This document shows, piece after piece, positions 12,160 through 24,111 of a stretch of DNA of 64,000 bases. The position numbers were made by a program, and so were the translations under genes. The notes below the pieces were generated by a model. The model was given only the letters and a program-made list of their open reading frames with translations, searched no databases and was not told where the DNA came from. Every line of letters starts with the position of its first letter. Within the stretch, counting starts at the first letter, position 1. The stretch is from Coriaria nepalensis (Eukaryota > Streptophyta > Magnoliopsida > Cucurbitales > Coriariaceae): positions 4,846,001 to 4,910,000 of the forward strand of contig CP114500.1 of NCBI GenBank assembly GCA_027186245.1. The letters run 5' to 3'.

Positions 12160-12530
12160 ATGCTTAAAACACTACACGTTTGAATATTGGAGGTAAGCAT
12201 ATACAGAATCAATATATCATATACCATCGAAGGATGACTAGGACTTTCTACCATGTTTACGATCCATCATCCTCGAACCCCTATAATTTGTAAACAAAGC
12301 GGGAGACCAAAGAAGAAATGTATACCTTCGAGGGGTGAATTTCTATGGAAGTGGAATAAGTGTAGAAAATGTGAGGTTTATGGACATAATAAGGCTACAT
12401 GTCGGAACCCATTCGTTTGCCAGTCACAACCCATGTGTCCCCAAATGCCCCCAACCTTATTGATAAGATATGTTGTAATTTTTTTTGAAATTTATGATTT
12501 TTGTGGCACTCAGTTGTTGATGTATTGAAA
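12160..12530 (+). pseudogene. MULE transposase C-terminal fragment
   Basis: The frame at 12253-12420 reads SGRPKKKCIPSRGE followed by KCRKCEVYGHNKATCRNPF. This is the basic 'GRPKKKR' linker and the CX2CX4HX4C zinc knuckle that end many plant Mutator-like transposases. Here all four zinc ligands are present, unlike in the remnant at 1.9-2.3 kb. Upstream frames are broken and no SWIM or DDE domain is visible, so only the tail survives. Confidence 0.75.
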
Positions 12531-12649
12531 CTTATACAAGAATGAGATTACTTGATCTCCTTATTAAATTAGACATCGAGCAATCTCAGATATAGAGTTT
12601 TATAAAAAGTTTGTTCATTTATGTACTTTTTTGTGAGATCCAATAGCTT

Positions 12650-13110
12650 TTGTACCAAATATAATGTTTACAAGTTATGTAATGAAAGAAAGATTCAAAG
12701 TTAACGTTCAAAGTTAATGTTAAGTAATGAAATATTCAACCTTCATGGTTCTATGTTTATCCTTTAAGTTCTATGTGTAATATAGAAATGTTGCACCTCT
12801 CTATACTTTAGTTGTAACCTCTGTGGTTCTATATGGTAACATAGAATTATTGCATCTTTATAGTTCTATGTGGTGAGTTAATGAAAAGTTTAACATTTAT
12901 GGTTTTAAGAGTAACATTTAGGTATTAAGGTTTTATAAGAATGTTGGATCCTTATGTTCGTTCATGAAAGATCCAATGTTTCTAGTTCTAAATATAATAT
13001 TTAGACATTAGGTAATGATAGAAATATCCAAACTTATGATGAAGTAATGAAATATTAACCTCTGTGATTCTAAGTATAACCTTTAGGTATTATAGTTTTA
13101 TATAAGTATT
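12650..13110. repeat. Degenerate GGTTCTATG-type repeat region
   Basis: The phrases GGTTCTATG / GTTCTATGTG / GGTTTTA and 'taatgaaa(g/t)att' recur every ~50-80 bp with strong divergence. It looks like an old, decayed tandem array. No gene. Confidence 0.45.
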
Positions 13111-13223
13111 TATTGTCCTTAATTTTAATGCATATATGTTTAGAACATATTTGTTGGAATGGTGTATCATTTCTTCGTGTATCTACTACTTTTGTTGTTG
13201 ACAAAAAAAAATTGATATAATTA

Positions 13224-13490
13224 TTATCAATTGTTTTTCAACTATTATCAATTTCAAATACGTAATGGGAAGAAATAATACAAGAATCAAGAAAGTAGAA
13301 GAATTAAATTTCTGTAACTATGAAGTACCTTTGCGAAGAGAATCCTAAAAATTATTATCAATTTTTTTTTTGTCAACTATTATCAATTTCAAATACGTAA
13401 TGAGAAGAAATAATATAAGAATCAAGAAAGTATAAGAATTAAATCTCTTTGACTATGAAGAACCTTTGCCAAGAGAATCCTAAAAATTCA
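13224..13490. repeat. Two-unit 135-bp tandem duplication
   Basis: CAACTATTATCAATTTCAAA occurs at ~13239 and ~13374, and the sequence following each (ending AAGAGAATCCTAAAAATT) matches with few differences. Confidence 0.8.
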
Positions 13491-13691
13491 CTTGGAAGTA
13501 CATATGAGATAAGAAATTGGTGAGAAGATCACCAACCACCGAAGATGAGTAAAAGCGAAAGAAATGTTTCCTCTTCGATTTGTTTCTTTGAGTTTGTGAT
13601 ATAAGCAAGAAAGGAATTCCTTTTTTATCTGTTTCAATGGTTTTTTGGGCCAACTTTTTTTTGTTTCATTGAGTAGGTGACAACAACAACA

Positions 13692-13783
13692 ATTATTACT
13701 ATTACTACTACTATTACTATTACTATTATTACTATTATTACTATTATTACTATTACTATTATTACTATTATTACTATTATTAC

Positions 13784-13834
<51 letters not shown>
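13692..13834. repeat. Compound trinucleotide microsatellite (ATT/ACT)n
   Basis: About 140 bp of pure trinucleotide repeat: mixed ATT and ACT units on the left grading into an uninterrupted run of TTA units at ~13786-13834. The Asn/Ser and Ile/Val frames seen on the minus strand are translations of this repeat, not proteins. Confidence 0.95.
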
Positions 13835-13835
<1 letters not shown>

Positions 13836-14368
13836 ATAATCTAATAAACTCAATTGATAAGTCTTAGGTTTCTCTTTTAATCATTTTCCCAAGCATGCCG
13901 GGAAATTGATAGTGGCCATGAGGGCTTTTGACCTTGTTCACACATAACCTCTATCTTAACATTTATAGTGTGTAAGCCTTACTTCGATAATATTGAAAAT
14001 GTCAATTTGCATAATTTAAGTTACAAAATTAGTATGACTAGGGAAAGCAGTGAAAAAGGATATTACAAACTCCTTCTCACTTATAAAAGTTTTGTCCTAG
14101 GACTGTAAAATAACTATAGGAATTTAGCTCTCATGTCTTCCTCTTTTTCCAAGTTGGCTTCTTCGACATTTTGATTTTCCCGAAAGACTTTAATTTAACT
14201 AAAGGAATAGTCCTTAATATTTATTCCTTCTATTTAATATATGCACTAGTTTTTCATCTCTAACTTCCACTAGTTCATGTTGCAATATATGAGAAAGATA
14301 TGAGACATATGTCTTCAACATTGAAATATGAAATACATTATGCACTTCTGACAAATTCGGTGGTAGTG
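13835..14368. other. Unassigned sequence
   Basis: No coding signal recognised. It probably belongs to the 3' flank of the gypsy remnant that follows. Confidence 0.35.
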
Positions 14369-15680
14369 CTAACGGTATTCAACTTTGCCTATTCTCTCAA
14401 GGATCTCAACATGTCTAATGTAACAAGGACTTAACTTTCCTTTCTTCACGAATCTCATTACACCTCTCATTGGGGCCACTTTAAGAAAAATCGTATTGCC
14501 TACTTGAAAGTCTAACGACCTTCTCTTATGGCCTGCATCACTCTTCTCACTACTTTGCATTGTTCTCAATCTTTGTTGAATCATTTTAATTGCTTATGTT
14601 GTAGCGGTGACAAAGTTTGGATCCAATAGCCCAGTCTCTCCACTAGAGATCTGCACTTCCTTCCATATAAGGATTCATATGGGGTCATTCATATTGAAGC
14701 CTAATAATTGTTGTTATAGGAGAATTCTACAAATGGCGAGAATTTGCTCCACAATCCTTGTAAAATTCATCACATAGGCTTGTAACATATATTCTTAGGT
14801 TTGGATGGTTTTTTCTATTTCACAATCAATTTGAGGATGAAAATCTGTATAAAATTTCAACTTTGTTCCCTTATGTAAGTTTTTCCAAAATGCAGCGGTG
14901 AATCTTGAGTCTCGATTTGAAATGATAGAGATTGGTATTTCATATAGTCGTACTATCTTGTGGACATATAGTTCTGCAAGTTTCTCTAAAGTGTACATGA
15001 CTTTCATAGGTAAGAAATGAGCCGATTTTCTGAGTCGGTTAGTCACTACACAAATTGAGCATTATCTTTTTGTTATTTTTGGTAATCCAACTATAAAATC
15101 TATACCTATTTGCTCCTATTTCCATTAAGGAATATTAATTGGTTGCAACTCTCCTATAGGTCTATATTATTCAGCTTTGATCTTTTGACAAGTTAGGCAC
15201 TTGTTTATAAAATTTACCACGTCTTTTTTTTTTTTCATTCCTAATAACCAGAAATGTTTTTCTAGATCTCTAAATATTTGTGTGGTACTCGGATGTAATG
15301 AATAAGGAATATTGTGGTCTTTAGTTAATATCAGATCCTTATTTCTTCATTCTCAGGATACATAATCTTGCCATAAAGCTAAGTACTCCATCGTTAGTAG
15401 TTTTAAAATCAAATTGTTTCCCTTATGCTACTTATTATTTTTACTCTTCTTATTTCAGCATCTAACTCTTGCGCACCTTTAATATCTTCAATGTTGATAA
15501 TTGTCCCATTACCCAATCCATCTTTGTTTTATTACCTTTTAAAGTATCAACGACATTATTTGTTTTTCTCGGATGGTAAAGTATTTCATAATCATAGTTC
15601 TTAACTAGTTCCAACCATCGCCTTTGACTCATATCTAGTTTTTTGTGTTTAAAAAGTCTTTCAAGCTCTTATGGTGTAAA
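14369..15680 (-). pseudogene. Ty3/gypsy RNase H-integrase remnant
   Basis: Reading the minus strand from right to left: the RNase H end (SQRRWLELVKNYDYEILYHP, ~15560-15650), then integrase core pieces (SAHFLPMKVMYTLEKLAELY, VSI-type ISNRDSRF, FHPQIDCEIEKTIQT; 14795-15046), then the integrase C-terminal 'KVAPMRGV.RF.KKGKLSP' block (14369-14500). The order and spacing match plant gypsy Pol. Stops and frameshifts separate the blocks, and catalytic residues are partly replaced (e.g. DRD appears as NRD). No chromodomain or LTR was identified. Confidence 0.85.
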
Positions 15681-15780
15681 TCTCACACTGCATCACATAA
15701 ATGTAGTGTCTCCTAAACTTCAAAACAAATACTACAATAGCCCTTTCATGTCATGAGTTAGGTAGTTCTTTTCATAATCT

Positions 15781-17784
15781 TGAATTGTATAAATAATCAA
15801 CATAATAGAATGCATAGGATTTAATAAAGCATATGGCAATCTATCATGATGTCATTAGGTTATAAATAGCAATTTGCAAGCATGATCAATTTCTTGCATA
15901 CTTGATAGATTTTTGGATCTTAAACATGCACTTGGAATCATGATGGTGATCAGGTTCAATGAGATCCAAGTCGGCTCAAGTATAAGATCTAAATTGTTCA
16001 TAGTCATAGGATTTTCATGATGAGATAATGACAATCCAGAGAGACTATTACATGCGATATCATCTTCTGAAGAAGATCGATAATCTCATAATCATCACTT
16101 ATTGGCGAATACCGGGATATGCATGTAGGTGATTAATAGAGACTTAATCATTGAACATGATCACTTGACAAAAGCTCAATGGTAAATATATTAATTGTTA
16201 ATGAGTTTTGTCGATGACTATGCTACTTATGATGCTGAGACTTGAGATCACCATAGCACTTTTGTATGCGATATGCTTTGATATCGTCCAATGTGACCCT
16301 AGCCAAAGGTTACTAAAAGGTGAATTGTTGGGTATTTATCTTTGTATGTGAAATTTGTAAGGTGATAAGATGAGATTCATCACTTCTAAATTGAAGGATG
16401 TGGTTCTACGAATTATATAACTTATGCAATAAACGAAATCTTTGCATAAAGTAGGATGGTATGAAATTTTTTTTTCCGTAAATCCATTGTCTAGTTGCCT
16501 AAGAGTTTATATAATTCATAAGGAAAATCTAATATGGTTTAACAGTTAAACCATACCCTATGATTTTTTGGAATGATGAATAGATGGAAGAATCAATCAT
16601 CCATGATAATAGTCATTTATGTTTCTTATTGAGGTTCCTCATACTTCTTGTTACATGGGTGGCTCATATGCCTTGCTAGATGCCAATGTGGGTCTTGTGG
16701 TCTGAGTTATTTGATCATCATCTATGATCATATTAACTATTTGACTTGAATGAATAAAACTGATAAGTTATTGTGGAGTCCGCCTACTAGCATAATGTAA
16801 AACCTATATGGTCACACACATAAAGGTTGATTTTATCTCAATTGGATTCTATATTGGAGAAATTTTGATTTGTTCATTATGAACTTGATTTAAGAAGTTA
16901 AATCATTAATTAATTTGATTTGTTAAGTCTAAGTTACACTCACACTACTATCATATCATATGTGATTTATATTTAACTAAAACAATATCAAATTGACAAG
17001 ATAAAATTATTAAATAGAGATTTAATGAATTTATGGTCAAAGAATATTTTTCGGGTCAAAAGAAAGTATGTTTAGTCATTTAAGTATTAATGGGCATAAG
17101 TGGGCTTAATTGTAAGACCCAAATTAAAGTCCATATTTTACCGGGTAAAATTGGACATATTTGGATTTATAAAGTTTATTTCAATTTTTAGAAAATGAGA
17201 ATTAAAACAAACTATCCAGAAGCCAAACGCGATTAAGAGTTAATTAGACCACAGAGATCTAGTTTGGGCTTTTCCTAAAAGGGAGTGTGTCCCATATATA
17301 AGGGACTCACATCCCTAGGTTCCATAATCCTTTAATTGGTGCCCCACTTGAAAAAGATAAAGAAAAAGTGAGCTTTTCTTATCATCCTTTTATCTCCTCT
17401 TACTTTCCCTCCAAGTTTCATCTTAAAGTGTTCAGATTAAACATTGAATACAAAAATGAGAGTTGTCAGCCATGTACAAAGGTTAGAGGCCGGGTGACAG
17501 CATGGAATTGGCGGCGGTGGCGGATCTTGATGGCTGGAAAAATGGTGAAGAACTAATTAGGTTCTTGAGGGACTGGGTAGCTTGGTATCTTCCCTTCTCC
17601 CTAATCTTTAACTCTTGTATTTCTAGATTAATAGTTAGTTTCGAAATTGAAAATGAACCGAGATTCTAGGATGTGAAAACATAGCATGCTTCCTTTGATC
17701 TTGAGGTATTCAATTGAGTCGGATATCCGGGTGTTTTTTTTTAAATGGTATTTCACTCAGGATAAGCGAAGACTCGTTGACTCA
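15781..17784 (+). repeat. 5' LTR of the pol-less copia-type element
   Basis: It matches 20190-22179 along its whole length. It contains the repeated landmark GGGAGTGTGTCCCATATATAA (~17281), a plausible TATA region, and ends ACTCA just before the primer-binding site. Confidence 0.85.
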
Positions 17785-18574
17785 GAGTGCTATCAGAGCC
17801 TTAGGTTGCATGCTGGAACCGATTGAATCCAATTAATTCCTTTTTGTCATTTTCATGCATTTTAGGTGTTATTTTATGGATTTTTGCAAACTATATGCTT
17901 GCTGGATCTTATGGAAAGTGACCCAAAAAGTGTCCCAAAGATGACTTGGCTCTACCATAATGCATACGATAGCTACAACTGCCCTTGTTGAAGCGGTGTA
18001 GAGGAATTACTGAGATGCCTTCTTAGGCGGCAGTGGGTCCTCTTTACCTGAAAAGTTCATGGGTAGGTTTCGGCTTAAAGGAATGGGCTTTAATCGGGCT
18101 CAATATGTTTGACATCTTGATTTGGGCTTTAGTTGGGCCAATTTTTACAAGGGAGTACATTCTAGAAACCTGAAATGTCTGGAAATTTTGTTTACAGAAT
18201 TTAAATATTTTGGATTAATTGTGTTGATAATTCATTGACATGAAATTGAAGTGTTACAAAAGTTGTAAAGTGTCAAATTTCGTATCTATAAATGTTGAGC
18301 CCCAAATATATAGGAATTTAAAGTATTCAACTTGAAAAATTAAATGTAGCAATGAAAGTTGTAAAGTTATTTTTTTTTTATGAAAATCGAAGTACTTTGG
18401 AATGCTTGAATATGACACCAAATGCACTATAAGAAATTTTAATTTTATGGAAGTGTTTTTCAAATTAAAATTTTAAATAATTTTCCCTTCTCTTGAATTA
18501 GAAAGAGTTCTAATATTAAGAAGTTTTTCCAACAACCATGAACATTCTTAATTTTGAAAGAGTTCAAAATTAAG

Positions 18575-18860
18575 AAATTTATAACTTTATTATTCACCTT
18601 AAAGTGCTAAGGCTATATGTCTAAGTTAAAAGTTATTTAATCTTCACAAAGTTTATAACTTTATTATTAACCTTAAAAGTATTAAGGCTATGTCTAAGTT
18701 AAAATTTATTTAATCTTAAGAAAGTTGATAACTTTATAGGTGGTGAAGTGTTAAGGCAATATCAAAAGTGAAAGTTATACTTGCTTAAGAAAACTTGTAA
18801 CTACAAAGATAACCTTAAACCTTTAAGGTAATATCTAATTTGATAGTTGTACTAGTTTGA
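18575..18860. repeat. ~80-bp degenerate tandem repeats in the element interior
   Basis: Four imperfect units each contain 'ATAACTTTAT...CCTTAAA(G)...TAAGGC(T/A)ATxTCTAA'. They lie between the 5' LTR and gag. Confidence 0.6.
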
Positions 18861-19174
18861 TCAAATAATCTATAGACATGACTGTTTGATTAAAGAGTTA
18901 ATCATATAAACCAATATTTGAATTTTATTTAAATATGGTTGAAACAAGCATGATAAGACATTAAATATTTTTTACGGATTAACATACATGATAGATATGA
19001 TGTGTGCATGAATGATTCACTGTGGATTCTCATTGTATTGAATATTATGCATACATAGAGATATCTTGATGAGACCACATGATAATTAAATCCCTTCTTG
19101 ATTATATTAAGCTTGTAAGTTATGTAAGAAAGTCATCAAAAATGTTACAATGAATTTGGTATTAATCATTCAGT

Positions 19175-19490
19175 TAATAGGCTATGGACACATAGGGTTA
19201 ATGATCAATTAATATGTGAGTTCATTTGTTTATTAAATACATTAGATGCATGTGATCACAATATTTTAACTATATTTGACTATGGACACATAAGGGATAT
19301 TAGTTCAAGTAGTTGTTATATCACACGAATGTTTTGGGTTAAGCTTAACTAAAAGATATGGTTGGCTATAGACACGTGGGACCATATTTTTCTAGAGGCA
19401 AGAAATGAGTTATATAAGATATAACTAAGAAAGTTGTTTCGTTACCTTGCATGATCATTATGATTGGCTATGAACATGTGGGAAGATAAA
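19175..19490. repeat. Four spaced copies of a GGCTATGGACACATAGG-like motif
   Basis: The motif GGCTAT(G/A)(G/A)ACA(C/T)(A/G)T(A/G)GG recurs at ~19180, ~19280, ~19365 and ~19465, a spacing of 85-100 bp. It lies upstream of gag inside the element. Confidence 0.6.
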
Positions 19491-19675
19491 ATCGATGTGG
19501 GGGTGCTTTACTCACTACGAAAGATGAGTTTTCCCAATTCACTTAAAAGGGTAAAGGTGATTGTAATAAAATAGTGGAAGCCTAACTAAAATTAAATAGA
19601 CTCTCAATTTAGTAGTTGATGTAGTTTACTAAGTTACTTATGTTTTTGTGTTATTTATTCTCTTAAAATAGTCAT

Positions 19676-20190
19676 GACAAATAGTTTGTTGCATTCAATC
19701 TTTGAAAAAAATAAGTTAGTTGGGACTAAATATGGAGATTGGCATAGGTAATTGAGAATAGTTCTCAGACGTGAAAAATCTTATGAAGTTCTTACTCAAA
19801 GGGTCATGACTACTCCCAAAGAGGGAGCTAGAGCCAAGGAAAAAGCCACTTGGGATAAATGGTTGGTCCAAGATGACATGACACAATGCATTATGCTTGC
19901 GTCTATGTCAAATGAGCTTCAGATGCAATACGAAAAGATGCACGCCATAGAGATTATAGACAATCTAGATGCGATATAGGATGAATATAGTCAAACCAAG
20001 CTCGAAGGCGCTATTTCGTATGAAAATAACCAAGAGAACTCCCATTGGGGAGCATGCCTTTAAGATGATTAGACTCATAGAGAAAATAGAAAGTCTAGGT
20101 TTCGAAATGGACTATGAGCTTTCAAATGATTTGATCATCCAATCACTCTCAAAGTCCTTTAGGTTATTTGTTCTTATTAGAATCAATCTT
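19676..20190 (+). pseudogene. Copia gag remnant (UBN2 type)
   Basis: Frames from ~19676 read a copia Gag N-terminus (SIFEKNKLVGTKYGDWHR, a stop, LRIVLRREKSYEVLTQRV), then DDMTQCIMLASMSNELQMQY and, after a frameshift near 19970, RMKITKRTPIGEHAFKMIRL and DLIIQSLSKSFRLFV. The order matches plant UBN2 Gag proteins. The frame then runs directly into the 3' LTR, so the zinc knuckle and all of Pol are missing. Confidence 0.8.
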
Positions 20191-22179
20191 GAATTGTATA
20201 ATCATCAACATAATAGAATGCATAGAATTTAATAGAGCATATGATAATCTGTCATGATTTTATTGGGTTGGAAATAGCTATTTGCATGCATGATCAATTG
20301 CTTTCATACTTGACAAATTCTCGGATCTTTGACATACACTTAGAATCATGATGGAGATCATGCTCAATGAGATTCAAGTTGGCTCAACTCTAAGATCCTA
20401 ATTGTTCATAGTAGTATAGACTTGTCATGATGAGATAATAACAATATAGAGAGACTACTACATGGAAAAAAGAGTGATGTTCTCATAATCATTGTTATTG
20501 GTTAATACTAGGATAATGACATACTTGATCACTGAATACGATCACTTGAAAAAAGCTCAATCGTAATTATTTTATTTGTTAATGAGTTTTGTCGGTGACT
20601 ACAATATTTGTGATACTCATACCTTAGATCATGTTTGATATCGTCCAACATGACCTTAACTAAGGGCTACTAAATGTGAACCATTAGGCATGTATTTTCA
20701 TATATGAAGTATGTTGGGTGATAGATAAGATTCATCGCCTCTATATTAGAGAATGTGGTTCTATGAATCGTATAACTTATGCAACAAATAAATAATTTGC
20801 GCAAAGTAGTATGATATGAAAAGAGTTTTCTGTAAATCCACTGTCTAGTTGCATTAGAGTTTATATAATTCATAAGAAACATTTAATAGAGTTTAATAGT
20901 TAAACCATGGCCTAGGATTTTCTGGAATAATGAATAGATGGAATGATCAGTTTGGCAAGGTAATTGTCTTTTGTGGTTATTGTTCAGATTTATCATACCT
21001 CTTGCTACACTGGTGGCTCATACCCTTGCTAAGGGCAATGTAGGTCTTATCGTTTGAGTTATTTGATCATAAAGGATGACCATATTAACTGCTTCACTTG
21101 AATGGATAAATCCCACAAGTTGTTGTGAGGCCCACCACCGGCGTAATGTAGAACCTATCCTGCAACCCACATAAAATTTTTATTGGATATCAATTAGATT
21201 ATAAATTGAAGAAATTTTGACTTATTCATAATGAACTAGATTTAAAGTGTTAAATCACTAATTAGTTTAATTTGTTAAGTCTAAGTTACACCCGCACTGC
21301 TAATATATCCAAAATATGATATAGAATTTAATTGGAAATTAAATAATTAATTAGAATAATATTAAATTGACAAGATAAATTTATGAAATAAAGATTTAAT
21401 GAATTTACGGTCAAAGAATAATTTTTTAGGAAAAAAGAAGTCGTTTGGTTAGTAAAGTATTAATGAGACTAATCGAGCCGAAGTGGAAGACCCAAATTAA
21501 TGTCAACATTTTACCACATAAAATTAAACATTTATTTGGATTTATAAAGTTTATTTTTATTTCTAGAAAACGGGAATGAAAATAGATTATTGGAATCCCA
21601 AATACAATTAAGAGTTAATCAGACCTTAGAGGTCAAGTTTGGGTTTGGCCCAAAAGGGAGTGTGTCCCATATATAAGGGACACACATCCCTAAGGTTCCA
21701 TAAGGCCCTTATTGTTTCCTCACTTGAAAATGAGAGAGGAAAAAGTGATATTTTATTATCATCCTTTTCTCTCCTCTTACTTCTCCTCCAAGTTTCATCT
21801 TAAAGTATTTAGATTAAACCTTGAATCCAAAAAGACGAGTTGTCAACCATATAGACTAAGGTTAGAGGTCGGGTGATAGCTTGGAACCAGCGGCAAGGTG
21901 GTGGTAATGGCGGTGGCGGAGATTGGTGGCCGACAACTTAGAGAGGGAAAAAGGGTGAACAACCAACCCGATTCTTGGATGAGTGGGTAGCTTTGTATCT
22001 TCCCTTCTCCCTATCTTTACTCTTGCATTTGTAGATTAATAGTCAGTTAGAAATTGAAAATGAATAAGGATTTAGGGATGTGAAAACATAGAATACTTCT
22101 TTTGATCTTGAAGTATTTAATCATAAATGATGATCGAAAAAAGTATTCAGCCCCAAATAAGTGCAGACTTGTCAACTCA
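20190..22179 (+). repeat. 3' LTR of the pol-less copia-type element
   Basis: It is the partner of 15781-17784. It contains the same TATA-region landmark (GGGAGTGTGTCCCATATATAA, ~21656) and ends AACTCA. Confidence 0.85.
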
Positions 22180-22287
22180 AAGTCTTATAGTTGTACATTA
22201 AGCTCTTACAATTTTGTTGGCACCATACAGTTGGGAGCTTTAAAAATTTGTGCAGTCTCAAGTCCGAAGTCTATTTCAAATTCAATC

Positions 22288-22506
22288 TCATAATCTAGTG
22301 GAAGACCTAGTAATTCTGTTATTATGACAAACTTTCGAAATAGGAGCCTTCTTCTTACGTTTTCCAGATGATGATATACTTGGAATATCCTCTTGTGTTT
22401 CCTCTATATTGTTGTCAATATCATCGGGTAGATCCATATAGTCTTCAACAGTTATGTCATTCTCAAAATAACCAAAGCCGATAAAATTTTCGTGGTGGGG
22501 ATCCAT
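22288..22506 (-). pseudogene. hAT transposase N-terminal fragment
   Basis: The 72-codon minus-strand frame starts MDPHHENFIGFG, is acidic in the middle, and contains SSSGKRKKKAPISKV. That is the basic stretch that precedes the BED zinc finger in plant hAT (Ac/Tam3-like) transposases. The BED finger itself is not found, so the coding part is cut off. Upstream on the minus strand, at ~23178-23207, is a terminal-repeat-like sequence (GGGTAAAGGTGGCAAAATGG) typical of hAT ends, in the right place for the element's 5' end. Confidence 0.6.
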
Positions 22507-22544
22507 TTGCTATATCAAAATAATAGTAAATATTAGAACTTATT

Positions 22545-24075
22545 AATATAAATTAGTAAATACAGAATAAAATGTGAAAATAAACGTAAGTAAATAACAA
22601 CTTACAATGGACTTCACGGTTTAGAATGAGAATTTGAGAGTGTATATAGTTTGAGAAAAAAAATTAGAGAGAGATTATAGAGATTGAGAAGAATTAGAAA
22701 TAGATTGTAGAGAATTAGAAAATAGAGATTGGGAAAAATATGAAAAATTGGCGAGAAAGAGAGTAAAATGTAAATTAAAGAGTGAAAATTATTTATAAAA
22801 AAATGAGGAAAAAATATTTAAATTTTAAATTTTTTATAAGAAAAAAAAAATAGAAAGAGGGGTAGGGCGCAGCTGCACATGCTGGCAGACCTAGCAGCCC
22901 ACCAGATTTCAATTTTTTTTTAAAAAAGTAATATGTTGGTGACTATGGTATGCTAGCCCACATGCTCAACATTAGTTACAGCATAAGTCTAGGTGTAGGC
23001 TTAGGCCCACATCTAGGAAGCCCTTTTGGGCTCGTGCCTCACATTGGCCAAGAAGTGATGTGTCGGCACGTGGAGCGAGCCACTTTTGTTGGGCATGACA
23101 CAACATGGTATTTGTGTCATGCTTATGCCCGTGCTCATTCTATACTTTTGTCGTGTCGTGTCATGTGTGTTTGTGTCGGCCCAGCCCATTTTGCCACCTT
23201 TACCCTTACAATGTATCTAGTTTTTTTTTTTCAATTCAAATTCAATTTAGGTTTTCCCCCTTTTTTTTCCTATAAATACGTCAAATTAGCTTCACAAATC
23301 ATAACTCAAAAAATTTCTCTTCATTATTCTCTATTCTCTAATATTTGCGTCCTTTTCTACTATTATTAATCTCAACTCTCAACTTCAAAATTCATGATTC
23401 ATAATCTGAAACTTTCGATCTGAAATCTAAAATTTCTAGTCGTGACTCTCTAAGTCTCAAGTTCTAAATCCAATTTTTATGGTTGGTTAAATTTTTCTAT
23501 TTTATTGTAATATATTTTAATCTCTTTTTAAAAAAAAGAAATTTAATCTCTTTTTATTAATATAAATTAATAAATATAAAATAAAATGTGAAAATAAATG
23601 TAAGTAAGTAACAACTTATAATGATTCAAATTTAACTGATGAAGACTTCACGGTTTAGAATGAGAATTTGAGTGTATATAATTTGAGAAAAAAAATTAGA
23701 GAGAGATTATAGAGATTGAGATGAATTAGAAATAGATTACCTTTAAAAAAAAGAATTAGAAATAGATTGTAGAGAATTAGAGAATACAGATCGAGAAAAA
23801 TATGAAAAATTGGTGAGAAAAAGAATAAAATATAAATTAAAGAGTGAAATTTATTTATAGAAAAAAATGAGAAAAATATATTTAAATTTTAAATTTTTTA
23901 TAAGAAAAAAAAAAATAGGAGGCGCTAGGGTACAGCTGTGCATGCTAGCAGACCTGGCAGGCCACAAGATTTCAATTTTAAAAAAAAATAATAATCTGTT
24001 GTGGACTATGGTCTGCCAGCCCACATGCACAACAATAGTTACAGCATAAGTCTAACCCTAGACGGGTTTTAGCCC
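22545..24075. repeat. Duplicated hAT 5' region
   Basis: The ~430-bp stretch at 22545-22990 recurs at ~23567-24050. Shared phrases include GACTTCACGGTTTAGAATG, GATTATAGAGATTGAGA and CAGCATAAGTCTA. The first copy is followed on the right by GC-richer hAT-like subterminal DNA (22990-23207), the second by different sequence. It is a local duplication, or two related hAT/MITE copies side by side. The 139-codon plus-strand frame at 22950-23369 runs across the subterminal repeats and is not a credible gene. Confidence 0.65.
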
Positions 24076-24111
24076 GGATTGCCCCCACTATTAACAACCA
24101 TCCTTACCCTT

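Larger units (their letters stand above)
15781..22179 (+). mobile_element. Copia-type LTR element lacking pol, with ~2 kb LTRs
   Basis: Two direct repeats of about 2.0 kb (15781-17784 and 20190-22179) run in parallel from TGAATTGTATAA to ...ACTCA. Directly after the left one is a primer-binding-type sequence (TGCTATCAGAGCC, 17788-17800), close to the initiator-Met tRNA site TGGTATCAGAGC. The 2.4 kb between them carries only a broken copia gag (about 19676-20185). No protease, integrase or RT is present, so the element is non-autonomous or internally deleted. The LTRs have diverged visibly and I found no clean target duplication, so it is old. The LTR start could be ~20 bp further left, since flanking bases also resemble each other. 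Confidence 0.85.

Noticed and set aside
13488..13853. Asn/Ser-repeat and Ile/Val-repeat proteins on the minus strand
   Set aside because: They are translations of the ATT/ACT microsatellite in two frames; no homology or gene structure supports them.
22950..23369. A 139-codon plus-strand frame
   Set aside because: It covers hAT subterminal repeats and a terminal-repeat-like sequence and ends in low-complexity translation.
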